Shown: piece after piece, positions 1 to 6,122 of the stretch | Numbering within the stretch: position 1 is the first letter of the stretch | How the letters are laid out: each line of letters begins with the position of its first letter | NCBI GenBank assembly: GCA_030594725.1 | Contig: JAUVEQ010000188.1 | Coordinates: forward strand, 1-6,122 | Direction of reading: 5' to 3' | Source: Methanobacteriota archaeon | Lineage (GTDB): Archaea; Thermoplasmatota; DTKX01; GCA-020343715 | DNA: 6,122 nt | Position numbers and translations under genes: made by a program | Notes under the pieces: generated by a model | Seen by the model: only the letters and a program-made list of their open reading frames with translations | What the model was told of the DNA's origin: nothing | Database searches by the model: none

Positions 1-2257
1 CCACGGCCGTGCCGCGTCCGTGCAGAGTGACGGTCCCACCGAGCCGGGCGGGGCTCGGGAGGATGGTGATGATGTCGGCAGTGGGTCGGAAGCCCTTGGA
101 GGTGATGGTGATGAGCATGGTGGCGAAGTTCGTGGACCTGAGGCCGTCCCAGTCCTCCACCGTGAGGCTGACCAGGTACTCGCCCTCGATGGCGTAGGAA
201 TGGGTCGTCACCGGTGTCGTGATCCAATCGTTGGTCGTGCCGTCGTCGAACTCGAACAGGTACCTGCCGACGCTCGAGTCGTCGGAGGACTCCGAGCCGT
301 CGAATGTTATATCGAGGCCCGGTGGCGCCTCCGTCGGATCGACCCTGAGGCGTGCGATGGGCTCTGTGTTGGTGATGCGGACGGTCACCACGACAATGGA
401 CACGTCGTTATCACCGTTCGTATCGAAGGGCACCACATCGGTGATCTGGGCCACTATCGTGAACACGCCTTCCGCCAAGGGTTGCCAGATCGTTCCTGGG
501 GATACGGATTCGCCCGGGGCGATGGGGCCGACCCGGATGCTCTCGCCCACGGGTCCCACACCCTGCACGGTGAAGGTCACCTCGACCGAATCGATGGTCG
601 TGACCCCCTCGTTCCTCACTATGGCCACAAGGTCCACGGCCTCCCCCACCCGGGGCGAGTCGGGGTCCACCTGGAGGGCGATGGATGCGTCGATGTCGAT
701 GTCACCCTCGGAGACCAGGACCCTCTGGTCCACCGAGTACTCTCCAACGAAGGTGTAGCTGGCCACCCCCGGCCATCTCACCGCCACCTCCACATCGCCG
801 TCGTGATCATCGAGGCCGAAGTGGCAGGTGAACATGTCCTGGGAGGTGGTCCCTCGGCCGCCCTTGACGTCCCGGACCATCTCGAGGGTACCGGCGGTCA
901 CCTTGACCCTTGCCCCGATGGCCAGGGAGTTGGACCAGGTGCCCTCGAGCATGACCTGTAGCCAGTGGTTCTCGTTACCCCCGTTCTCGAAGAGCCGGAA
1001 CTCGGTCTGCGACCCCACTGCCAGGTCCAGGTCACCATCATGGTCGTAGTCGCACCACCCGGTGCCCCATCCGTTGTCCACGGCGGTCCGGCTCTCTTCA
1101 GTGGAGTCCTCGAAGCGGTCCCGTTCCACGTTGCGGAACATGCGGGAGCCGACGCCCTCGTACACGGCCGTGTAGTACAGGTCCAGGTCCCCGTCGTTGT
1201 CGTAGTCGGCCCAGCTGGGGTCCGAGGAGGTCTCGCAGTAGTCGATGCCAGAGCCGTACCATCGGTCCACGAAGGTGCCGTCGCCCCGGTTGTTCATCAG
1301 CATCGACTTGTCGGAGAACATTATGAACCTGGGATGGGCCAGGTTGGATACGTAGAGGTCCATGTCACCATCGTTGTCGTAGTCCCCGAAGTCGGAACCG
1401 ATCGTGTGGCCGAACCTGGGACCTCCCAGTGGGTCGTTGTTGGAGTAACCCTCGACCCGGGCCTCCGCGGCCACGTTGGTGAAGGTGCCGTCCCCGTCGT
1501 TCCGCCAGAGCAGGTTCGGGTCCAGGCGGTAGTTGCTGACGTAGATGTCGTAGTCGGAGTCGTCGTCGTAGTCGCACCACACGACGCCCCTGCCACACAG
1601 TTCATCACCGTCCAGCTCCACGCCCGCCCTGGAGGAGACCTCCTCGAAGGTGCCGTCGCCGATGTTCCTGTACAACGCGTCGGGGGTTCCGATGCCCAGC
1701 TCCGCGTCGGGATCGACGGAGGCCGTCTCGTAGTTGGCCACGTACAGGTCCACGAAGCCGTCGTTGTCGTAATCGCCCCATGCGACGCCCTCCGTCGGCA
1801 GGAAATCGTAGATGTCCCCCGCCTGGTTGCTCACGTCGGTGAATGTGCCGTCGCCGTCGTTGCGCCAGAGGGCGTCCCTGGCCGTCCTGCTGCGCACGTT
1901 GGCATAGAAGTCCTGGTCGCCGTCATTGTCATAGTCGGCCCACACGCCGCCGTGGCTGGCGACACCGGTGATCCCCGCCGCGGACGTCACATCGGTGAAT
2001 GTGCCGTCCTTGTCGTTCCGCCACAGCATGCGTCCGTCCAGGAGCAGGTCCTCCCATCCGTCGCCGTCGTAGTCTCCCCATGCCACCCGGGTCCTCGCGA
2101 GGTCGTTCGGGAACCCTGCCTCACGGGTGACGTCCGTGAATCGCGTCGACTCGTCGGCGAGGGGTTCCGCGTCTCCGTTCCCGAGGGTCGAGGCCGTCGC
2201 GGGCCCGAGCAATAACAGGGTGACCATCAATGTGATGGATTTTCGCGACCAGTGCAT
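1..2257 (-). CDS. Secreted FG-GAP/VCBS beta-propeller protein with ASPIC/UnbV, CARDB and PKD domains (C-terminus cut off by window edge)
   Basis: An open frame of 752 codons runs from ATG at 2257 off the left edge with no stop. Residues 1-22 look like a signal peptide: Arg/Lys at 5-6, a hydrophobic core MVTLLLL, and a likely cut after ATA (residue 22). Seven Asp loops of the form DYDxDG begin at residues 62, 108, 162, 229, 292, 351 and 403, spaced 46-67 apart, most of them preceded by an RNxGDGTF-type strand. This is the FG-GAP/VCBS pattern, and seven copies suit one seven-bladed propeller binding Ca2+. About 427-500 (GNENHW to RWPGV) resembles ASPIC/UnbV, 523-629 resembles CARDB, and 632-706 is a PKD domain (FDGSESSDD, then YLFEFDDG and YLVSLTVEDWDG). 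Residues 725-752 begin another Ig-like or PKD module. The protein should be exported and displayed at the cell surface, perhaps for adhesion or carbohydrate/protein binding; the ligand is unknown. An in-frame ATG at 2317 would put 20 residues before the signal peptide, so 2257 is preferred. No Shine-Dalgarno is visible, which suits a very short leader. Confidence 0.93.
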   Translation of the reverse strand, partial: MHWSRKSITLMVTLLLLGPATASTLGNGDAEPLADESTRFTDVTREAGFPNDLARTRVAWGDYDGDGWEDLLLDGRMLWRNDKDGTFTDVTSAAGITGVASHGGVWADYDNDGDQDFYANVRSRTARDALWRNDGDGTFTDVSNQAGDIYDFLPTEGVAWGDYDNDGFVDLYVANYETASVDPDAELGIGTPDALYRNIGDGTFEEVSSRAGVELDGDELCGRGVVWCDYDDDSDYDIYVSNYRLDPNLLWRNDGDGTFTNVAAEARVEGYSNNDPLGGPRFGHTIGSDFGDYDNDGDMDLYVSNLAHPRFIMFSDKSMLMNNRGDGTFVDRWYGSGIDYCETSSDPSWADYDNDGDLDLYYTAVYEGVGSRMFRNVERDRFEDSTEESRTAVDNGWGTGWCDYDHDGDLDLAVGSQTEFRLFENGGNENHWLQVMLEGTWSNSLAIGARVKVTAGTLEMVRDVKGGRGTTSQDMFTCHFGLDDHDGDVEVAVRWPGVASYTFVGEYSVDQRVLVSEGDIDIDASIALQVDPDSPRVGEAVDLVAIVRNEGVTTIDSVEVTFTVQGVGPVGESIRVGPIAPGESVSPGTIWQPLAEGVFTIVAQITDVVPFDTNGDNDVSIVVVTVRITNTEPIARLRVDPTEAPPGLDITFDGSESSDDSSVGRYLFEFDDGTTNDWITTPVTTHSYAIEGEYLVSLTVEDWDGLRSTNFATMLITITSKGFRPTADIITILPSPARLGGTVTLHGRGTAV
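1034..2074 (-). repeat. Seven tandem FG-GAP/VCBS blade repeats (protein-level, degenerate in DNA)
   Basis: Within the secreted protein gene, the coding strand repeats a GACTACGACAACGACGG-like block, giving Asp loops DYDGDG, DYDNDG, DYDNDG, DYDDDS, DYDNDG, DYDNDG and DYDHDG in order of translation. A second conserved block, GGCGACGGCACMTTC (protein GDGTF), recurs between them near 1270-1290, 1480-1500, 1645-1665, 1841-1860 and 1995-2012. The units diverge in length and sequence, as expected for old intragenic duplication of propeller blades rather than a recent tandem array. Blade 4 has Ser where the other loops have Gly. Confidence 0.85.
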
Positions 2258-2286
2258 GATACCAGTGAGGTCAACATGTACCTGGC

Positions 2287-2297
2287 TGTATATATCG
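2287..2297 (-). promoter_or_regulatory. Candidate TATA box for the secreted protein gene
   Basis: Read on the minus strand, the bases are GATATATACAG. An archaeal TATA box usually lies about 26 bases before the transcript start, which would put the start near 2265, only about 8 bases before the ATG at 2257. That fits the lack of a Shine-Dalgarno and suggests a nearly leaderless mRNA. A competing minus-strand box is TATATAAAA at 2366-2374, which would give a long leader instead. No clear BRE is visible. Confidence 0.45.
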
Positions 2298-2365
2298 GCT
2301 CCGTCGTGGTTGTCCATCGAATATAAGCTTGGCTACCCTTTCGTTCGAAGGTTTCTTCCTATTGG

Positions 2366-2374
2366 TTTTATATA
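2366..2374 (+). promoter_or_regulatory. Candidate TATA box for the ABC transporter operon
   Basis: TTTTATATA closely matches the euryarchaeal TATA consensus TTTAWATA. Transcription would start near 2397, leaving a leader of about 37 bases that contains the GGGAGGT ribosome binding site. The BRE position just upstream (ATTGG) is not a good match to the purine-rich consensus. The same bases read TATATAAAA on the other strand, so direction cannot be settled from the box alone. Confidence 0.6.
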
Positions 2375-2418
2375 GGACGATTCGGCTTGAAGGAATTAGA
2401 AATCCCGTCAACATTGAT

Positions 2419-2425
2419 GGGAGGT
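2419..2425 (+). promoter_or_regulatory. Ribosome binding site that sets the ATPase start
   Basis: GGGAGGT sits 8 bases before ATG 2434 and pairs well with the 3' end of archaeal 16S rRNA. It decides the start: the frame stays open upstream to an ATG at 2329, but that start lies before the TATA box, has no such site, and would add 35 residues foreign to the family. Confidence 0.85.
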
Positions 2426-2433
2426 CGATACAA

Positions 2434-3195
2434 ATGCCTATAGTGGAAGCGCTGAACGTAGTGAAGGACTACGATACCGGAGACGTGGTGGTCAAGGCCC
2501 TGCGGGGCCTCGACCTCACGGTGGAGGAGGGCGAGATGATCGCCATCATGGGACCCTCGGGTTGCGGCAAGACCACCCTGCTCAACTGCCTCTCCGGCAT
2601 CGACGAGATCAACTCGGGAGAGATATACATCGAGGGCACCGGCCTCGAGGGTATGTCCGACCGGGACAAGACCGACCACAGGGCCAAGAGGATGGGCTTC
2701 ATCTTCCAGGCCTACAACCTGCTGCCCGTACTTTCGGCGGTGGAGAACGTGGAGCTACCCCTGCTTGTTTCGGGGGTCAAGACCCGTGTAGCCAGGGAGA
2801 AGGCCCTGAAGGCCCTCGAGCTGGTGGGCCTACGGGACTGGGCGACCCACAAGCCCGCCGAGCTGTCCGGCGGCCAGCAGCAGAGGGTGACCATCGCCCG
2901 TGCTCTGGTGAACGAGCCGGCCATCATCTGGGCCGACGAGCCCACGGGAAACCTGGACTCCGAGAACTCCCGGCAGATCATGGAACTGCTCTGCCGCCTC
3001 AACGAGGAACTGGGACAGACCTACATCGTCGTCACCCACGACGAGAGCGTGGGTCACATGGCCCACAGGATCGTGCACATGGACGAGGGCGTCATCAGGT
3101 CCATCGAGCACAACGGCAAGGGACGGTCGACGAGCATTCCCGTCGCGGAGCCGGTGAAGGTCGCCCTGGGGAAGGGAGCTCCCCAGGTCGCGTGA
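2434..3195 (+). CDS. ABC transporter ATP-binding protein, LolD/MacB/FtsE class
   Basis: This 253-residue cytoplasmic ATPase powers the permease encoded next to it. All nucleotide-binding elements are present and intact: Walker A GPSGCGKT (40-47), Q-loop Gln 92 in FIFQAYNLLP, signature LSGGQQQR (144-151), Walker B IIWADEPTGNLD with Asp 168 and catalytic Glu 169, D-loop around Asp 175, and switch His 202 in VTHDE. The FQ-NLLP stretch after the Q-loop and the EPTGNLD string are typical of the LolD/MacB/FtsE group (type VII ABC systems), which couple ATP use to mechanical movement across the membrane instead of substrate passage through it. Length is usual for the family, with a short C-terminal tail (about 226-253) rich in Lys, Pro and Gly. 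It is the first gene of a two-gene operon. What the complex moves or controls cannot be told from the sequence; MacB, Lol and FtsE symbols would over-claim. Confidence 0.96.
   Translation: MPIVEALNVVKDYDTGDVVVKALRGLDLTVEEGEMIAIMGPSGCGKTTLLNCLSGIDEINSGEIYIEGTGLEGMSDRDKTDHRAKRMGFIFQAYNLLPVLSAVENVELPLLVSGVKTRVAREKALKALELVGLRDWATHKPAELSGGQQQRVTIARALVNEPAIIWADEPTGNLDSENSRQIMELLCRLNEELGQTYIVVTHDESVGHMAHRIVHMDEGVIRSIEHNGKGRSTSIPVAEPVKVALGKGAPQVA
3165..3187 (+). other. GC-rich hairpin at the 3' end of the ATPase gene
   Basis: CCTGGGGA (3165-3172) and TCCCCAGG (3180-3187) are perfect inverted complements, forming an 8-bp stem with a 7-base loop AGGGAGC. It lies inside the last codons of the ATPase gene, 5 bases before its stop. 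No T-run follows, so it is not an ordinary terminator. It could affect mRNA processing, stability or the ATPase-to-permease ratio, or be chance in GC-rich DNA. Confidence 0.4.
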
Positions 3196-3215
3196 TGAGA
3201 GAGCCATACAACATA

Positions 3216-3221
3216 GGGGTG
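3216..3221 (+). promoter_or_regulatory. Probable ribosome binding site of the permease
   Basis: GGGGTG ends 7 bases before ATG 3229, a normal distance. A second purine stretch, GAGGT at 3223-3227, is only one base from the ATG and too close to work for it. There is no better start nearby: GTG 3221 is followed at once by a stop in frame, and the next in-frame ATG (3283) would remove half of the first membrane segment. Confidence 0.55.
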
Positions 3222-3228
3222 TGAGGTA

Positions 3229-6122
3229 ATGGCAGAATTCATCCTTGATGACCCGTCCTGGGGCACGGCCCTCTTCCTGGCAATGATAGTGATCGCGATC
3301 CTCGGCGTCATCGCCGTTCTCGCGGTCCGCAAGCCCGTCTTCTTCAAGATGTCCCTACGCAACGCCTTCCGGCGTCGCTCCCAGACCACGGTCGTGGTCC
3401 TGGGCCTCATGGTTGGCACTGCCATCCTGTCCGCGTCCTTCGTGGCCTCGGACAGCATGGAGTACTGGATAGTAGAGGACGTCTACACCGAATATTACCT
3501 GGTGGACGAGTGGGTCGGCGCCGAGGGAAGCGGAACCTTCGATCTCTCCGTCTACGAGGCCCTTGCGGCCGACGAGGGCGTGCAGGCCATCACCGACGGT
3601 CTGTCTCCCGTCGTCGTCCTCTGGGGCACTTCGATCAACAATCTGGCGGACGGACAGACCGAGACCGGCATCGACCTGCACGGTGTGGACCTCGATAAGG
3701 ACCGAGACTTCGGGACCTTCGAGACCAAGGCCGGCAAGGAGGTGACCGGGTCCTCCCTGGGTTCCTTCGAGGCGGTCGTGACCGAGACCCTGGCCAAGTC
3801 CGCCAGGCTCGATGTGGGCGACAGTATGATGGTATTCTACGTGCCGCCCACGCCCGCCAACGCCACCTCCGTTCCCACGGACCAGGGTCCAGCGGCCGAC
3901 GGCTCCTCCGAGATCCACTTCACCACCCTCACGGTCAAGTACATCGTGAAGGATGAGGGAAAGGCCAGCCTCAACGACGGGAGGAACGTCTATGTCTCCC
4001 TCGATACCGCCCAGCAGATCATCGGCGCCCCCGGCGCGATCAATGCCATCAAGGTGTCGAACAACGGTGGTGTCGTGGAGGGCGCAAAGCATTCCGACGA
4101 TGCGGTCGAGGCCCTCGAGACCACCCTCTCCGACGTGGCCCCCGCGGTCGGTATGACGGCGGACCAGTTCTCTGTGAGCCCCGGGAAGCAGAATGGTGTC
4201 AAGTCAGCCGAGGATGCATCGTCCGAGATCGGAAACCTACTCCTGCTCGCCTCCAGCTTCACCGTTGTCGCGGGCACTCTGCTCATCATCAACATCTTCA
4301 CCATGCTCGCCGAGGAGAGGAAGAAGGAACTGGGCATCTCCCGTGCCATCGGCATGAGGCGTAGCAGCCTTGTCCGCACCTTCACCTTCGAGGGTGTCAT
4401 CTACAGCTTGATAGCGGCCACCCTTGGTACCGTGATCGGGCTCGGCATCGGCTGGGCCCTCATCAACGGGTTCCTCGGCGCCATCGAGGACGTGGATACC
4501 ATCCCGTTCTACTACAAGAACTCCAGCGTGCTCATCGCGTTCTGTGTCGGGTCTCTGATCACCATAGTCACCGTGGCCTACTCCTCTTGGAAGGTCAGCC
4601 GGCTCAACATCGTCCGCTCCATCCGCTCCATCGAGGAGCCGAGGCTGCGAAAGGGAGGGATGAAGAGCGTCTACCAGGGCACCGCGCTCCTCGCACTCGG
4701 TCTCGTCCTCACCTTCCTCGGTTTCGCCCCCGGAGGCTCTCTGATCCTCCAGGCCGTGGGACCGGCCGTGATCATCATCGGCCTGTGCCTGGTCCTCAAG
4801 CGATGGATCTCCACCGAGGTCGCCAATTCCATGATGGGCATCGGCATCGTCGCCTACTCCATCTGGGGCCTGTTCAACCTCGAGGCTGGAGACGACAGCG
4901 AGGGCATGCTTGCCACCATGGTCGTGGGTCTGTTGCTCGTCGGCGGGACCGTCCTGGCGATAGTCTCGAACTCGAGGGCCATCGTCGGTGGCTTCAGCGC
5001 CATCCTGTCCCGGACCCCCAGGGGAAAGGCGGTCGGCACTCCCGCCATCGCCCATCCCCTCAACAAGGGCTTCCGGACTGCGATGACCATCGCCATGTTC
5101 GGCCTCATAATCTTCATCGTGGTTGTCTTCTCCATCTTCGGCTCGATCTTCAACCCGGATGCCGAAGGTGAGAAGGGCGGCTACGACCTGGTCGCCGTAT
5201 CCTCGATGCCCGTGAACGACATCCACAACATCTCCTTCAATGGCGACGGCGATGGGATGCCCGCGGTTAACTACACGACCCTTGACAACAAGATCCAGGC
5301 TGCACACGGAGTAACAGAGCACTACATCTACGGGAACTACATGATCGATGGAGAGGAGTTCACGATCTATGGTCACTCGTGGCACGCCACCTACGGCATC
5401 GACGAGGGCTTCGCCTCTCACACCGAGTACGGGCTCACCGTAAGGTCCTCCGACTATGCCAGTGACAGGGATGCATGGCTCGCTGTGGCCCAGGACCCCG
5501 ATGTCTGCATCGTCGACAAGATGACCATGGGCAACTATCCCGATATCGTGGTCGGTTCCACCCTCTCCGTGTCCGATGGCTCGGGCACGGGCGGGTCCCG
5601 CAACTACACCGTGATCGGCATCGCGGACGAGTTCGCCTTCATGGGTATGTTCGTCCAGAAGGATGGCCTCCGGACCGACTTCCCCCTTCTTCAGGGGGAC
5701 AACCTGTTCCTCCTTACTGTCAAGGAAGGCGAGGACCAGCACAAGGTGGCCAAGGACCTGGAGGCGGACCTCTCCGCCGTGGGGATGAACGTCTTCGTCT
5801 TCGACGACCTTATAGAGGACTACAACAGGGCCGTGGACCAGGTATTCACCATGTTCACCATGTTCATGGGATTGGGCCTGGTGGTCGGCGTGGCATCCCT
5901 GGGCGTCCTGGCCGTCCGGTCCGTCATCGAGCGCAAGCAGGAGATCGGCATCTTGCGGGCCATCGGGTACCGCAAGAGCATGATCCTCGGAGTGTTCTCC
6001 ACCGAGATGCTCTTCGTGACCATCGTTGGCATCCTTGTTGGGCTGGGCACCGGCATCATCACCGGATACGGCATCTGGTCGACCAGCATGTCCGACTTCG
6101 CCCTGGACTTCGTGATGCCCTG
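3229..6122 (+). CDS. ABC transporter permease, MacB/LolC type with two FtsX domains (C-terminus cut off by window edge)
   Basis: An open frame of 964 codons runs off the right edge. It starts with a membrane segment (about 13-33), a basic patch SLRNAFRRRSQTT (42-54) and a second segment (53-73), the usual start of MacB-type permeases. An extracytoplasmic domain follows (about 77-330), then FtsX domain 1 (about 333-470) with the cytoplasmic coupling segment EERKKELGISRAIGMRR near 361-377. A hydrophobic middle block (about 477-575) gives roughly four more segments, and another lies at 614-642. A second extracytoplasmic domain (643-868) leads into FtsX domain 2, with ERKQEIGILRAIGYRK near 904-919. 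The window ends before the last segment. The two similar coupling motifs show an internal duplication, so one chain may do the work of a permease dimer (as in other double-FtsX proteins) with the ATPase of the upstream gene. No HlyD-type adaptor gene is visible nearby, as expected for a cell with one membrane. The substrate is unknown; release or transport of surface lipids or proteins is an inference from the family. Confidence 0.94.
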   Translation, partial: MAEFILDDPSWGTALFLAMIVIAILGVIAVLAVRKPVFFKMSLRNAFRRRSQTTVVVLGLMVGTAILSASFVASDSMEYWIVEDVYTEYYLVDEWVGAEGSGTFDLSVYEALAADEGVQAITDGLSPVVVLWGTSINNLADGQTETGIDLHGVDLDKDRDFGTFETKAGKEVTGSSLGSFEAVVTETLAKSARLDVGDSMMVFYVPPTPANATSVPTDQGPAADGSSEIHFTTLTVKYIVKDEGKASLNDGRNVYVSLDTAQQIIGAPGAINAIKVSNNGGVVEGAKHSDDAVEALETTLSDVAPAVGMTADQFSVSPGKQNGVKSAEDASSEIGNLLLLASSFTVVAGTLLIINIFTMLAEERKKELGISRAIGMRRSSLVRTFTFEGVIYSLIAATLGTVIGLGIGWALINGFLGAIEDVDTIPFYYKNSSVLIAFCVGSLITIVTVAYSSWKVSRLNIVRSIRSIEEPRLRKGGMKSVYQGTALLALGLVLTFLGFAPGGSLILQAVGPAVIIIGLCLVLKRWISTEVANSMMGIGIVAYSIWGLFNLEAGDDSEGMLATMVVGLLLVGGTVLAIVSNSRAIVGGFSAILSRTPRGKAVGTPAIAHPLNKGFRTAMTIAMFGLIIFIVVVFSIFGSIFNPDAEGEKGGYDLVAVSSMPVNDIHNISFNGDGDGMPAVNYTTLDNKIQAAHGVTEHYIYGNYMIDGEEFTIYGHSWHATYGIDEGFASHTEYGLTVRSSDYASDRDAWLAVAQDPDVCIVDKMTMGNYPDIVVGSTLSVSDGSGTGGSRNYTVIGIADEFAFMGMFVQKDGLRTDFPLLQGDNLFLLTVKEGEDQHKVAKDLEADLSAVGMNVFVFDDLIEDYNRAVDQVFTMFTMFMGLGLVVGVASLGVLAVRSVIERKQEIGILRAIGYRKSMILGVFSTEMLFVTIVGILVGLGTGIITGYGIWSTSMSDFALDFVMP

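Larger units (their letters stand above)
2258..2433. promoter_or_regulatory. Divergent intergenic region with archaeal-type promoters for both flanking genes
   Basis: This 176-base spacer separates the minus-strand surface protein gene from the plus-strand ABC operon. It is visibly richer in A/T than the genes around it. It holds three TATA-like patches: TATATA at about 2289-2295, ATATAAG at 2321-2327, and TTTATATA at 2367-2374. I see no tRNA, small RNA with a clear fold, or convincing operator palindrome in it. Confidence 0.7.

Noticed and set aside
1049..2074. Repeated DNA blocks as a possible CRISPR array or mobile repeat
   Set aside because: The spacing is uneven, the repeats are in frame, and they encode FG-GAP loops. 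They are intragenic blade repeats.
20..2215. Two long plus-strand open frames (20-961 and 965-2215) opposite the surface protein gene
   Set aside because: They are complements of the repeated Asp/Gly codons. Their Val/His/Gly-rich products show no domain, whereas the minus strand shows a signal peptide and recognisable modules throughout.
2258..2317. Longer form of the surface protein from ATG 2317
   Set aside because: It would put 20 polar residues before a good signal peptide, and it starts upstream of the nearest TATA-like box.
2329..2433. Upstream extension of the ATPase from ATG 2329
   Set aside because: The start lies before the TATA box, has no ribosome site, and adds residues not seen in this family. 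ATG 2434 has a strong GGGAGGT at the right spacing.
3165..3187. The hairpin as a transcription terminator
   Set aside because: No T-rich stretch follows, and the permease starts 41 bases later in the same direction, so a full stop here is unlikely.
3355..4092. A 245-codon minus-strand frame inside the permease gene
   Set aside because: Antisense shadow of the first extracytoplasmic domain; no ribosome site or recognisable motif.
4587..5171. A 194-codon plus-strand frame overlapping the permease in another frame
   Set aside because: It is an Arg/His/Pro-rich out-of-frame shadow; the permease frame carries the membrane segments through this stretch.
4237..5742. A 501-codon open frame on the minus strand, inside the permease gene
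   Set aside because: It is antisense to a clear permease with membrane segments and FtsX motifs. Its product is rich in Asp, Gly, His and Val with no domain, as expected of a shadow frame in GC-rich DNA.

Overview
The window looks like a chromosomal piece of a high-GC archaeon, most likely a euryarchaeon of the Thermoplasmatota or a relative. Three things point there. The A/T-rich boxes in front of the genes read as archaeal TATA elements rather than bacterial -35/-10 pairs. The ATPase gene has a strong GGGAGGT ribosome binding site. The secreted protein carries the PKD, CARDB and FG-GAP style modules common on archaeal cell surfaces. The lineage is an inference; there is no rRNA or other marker gene here. 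Coding density is high and third positions are GC-rich, so long antisense open frames are common and should be ignored.

Layout: there are three genes around one divergent promoter region. Positions 1-2257 (minus strand) hold a large secreted protein that is cut off at its C-terminus by the window edge. It has a signal peptide, seven FG-GAP/VCBS repeats with calcium-type Asp loops (enough for one seven-bladed beta-propeller), an ASPIC/UnbV-like domain, a CARDB-like domain, a PKD domain and the start of a further Ig-like module. Positions 2258-2433 are the intergenic region, with TATA-like boxes usable in both directions. Positions 2434-3195 (plus strand) encode a complete ABC ATPase of the LolD/MacB/FtsE class with every motif intact. 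After 33 bases comes its permease (3229 to the window end), a MacB/LolC-type protein with two FtsX domains, cut off just before its last membrane segment.

How they fit together: the ATPase and permease form an evident two-gene operon, giving a mechanotransmission-type ABC complex that acts on the cell envelope rather than a classic importer. The divergent surface protein may be unrelated or may be handled by the complex; the sequence shows only adjacency. I see no mobile element, CRISPR array, RNA gene or defence system, and no clearly new system. The most noteworthy points are the multidomain surface protein, the shared promoter region, and a small hairpin and 9-codon mini-frame at the ATPase/permease junction.
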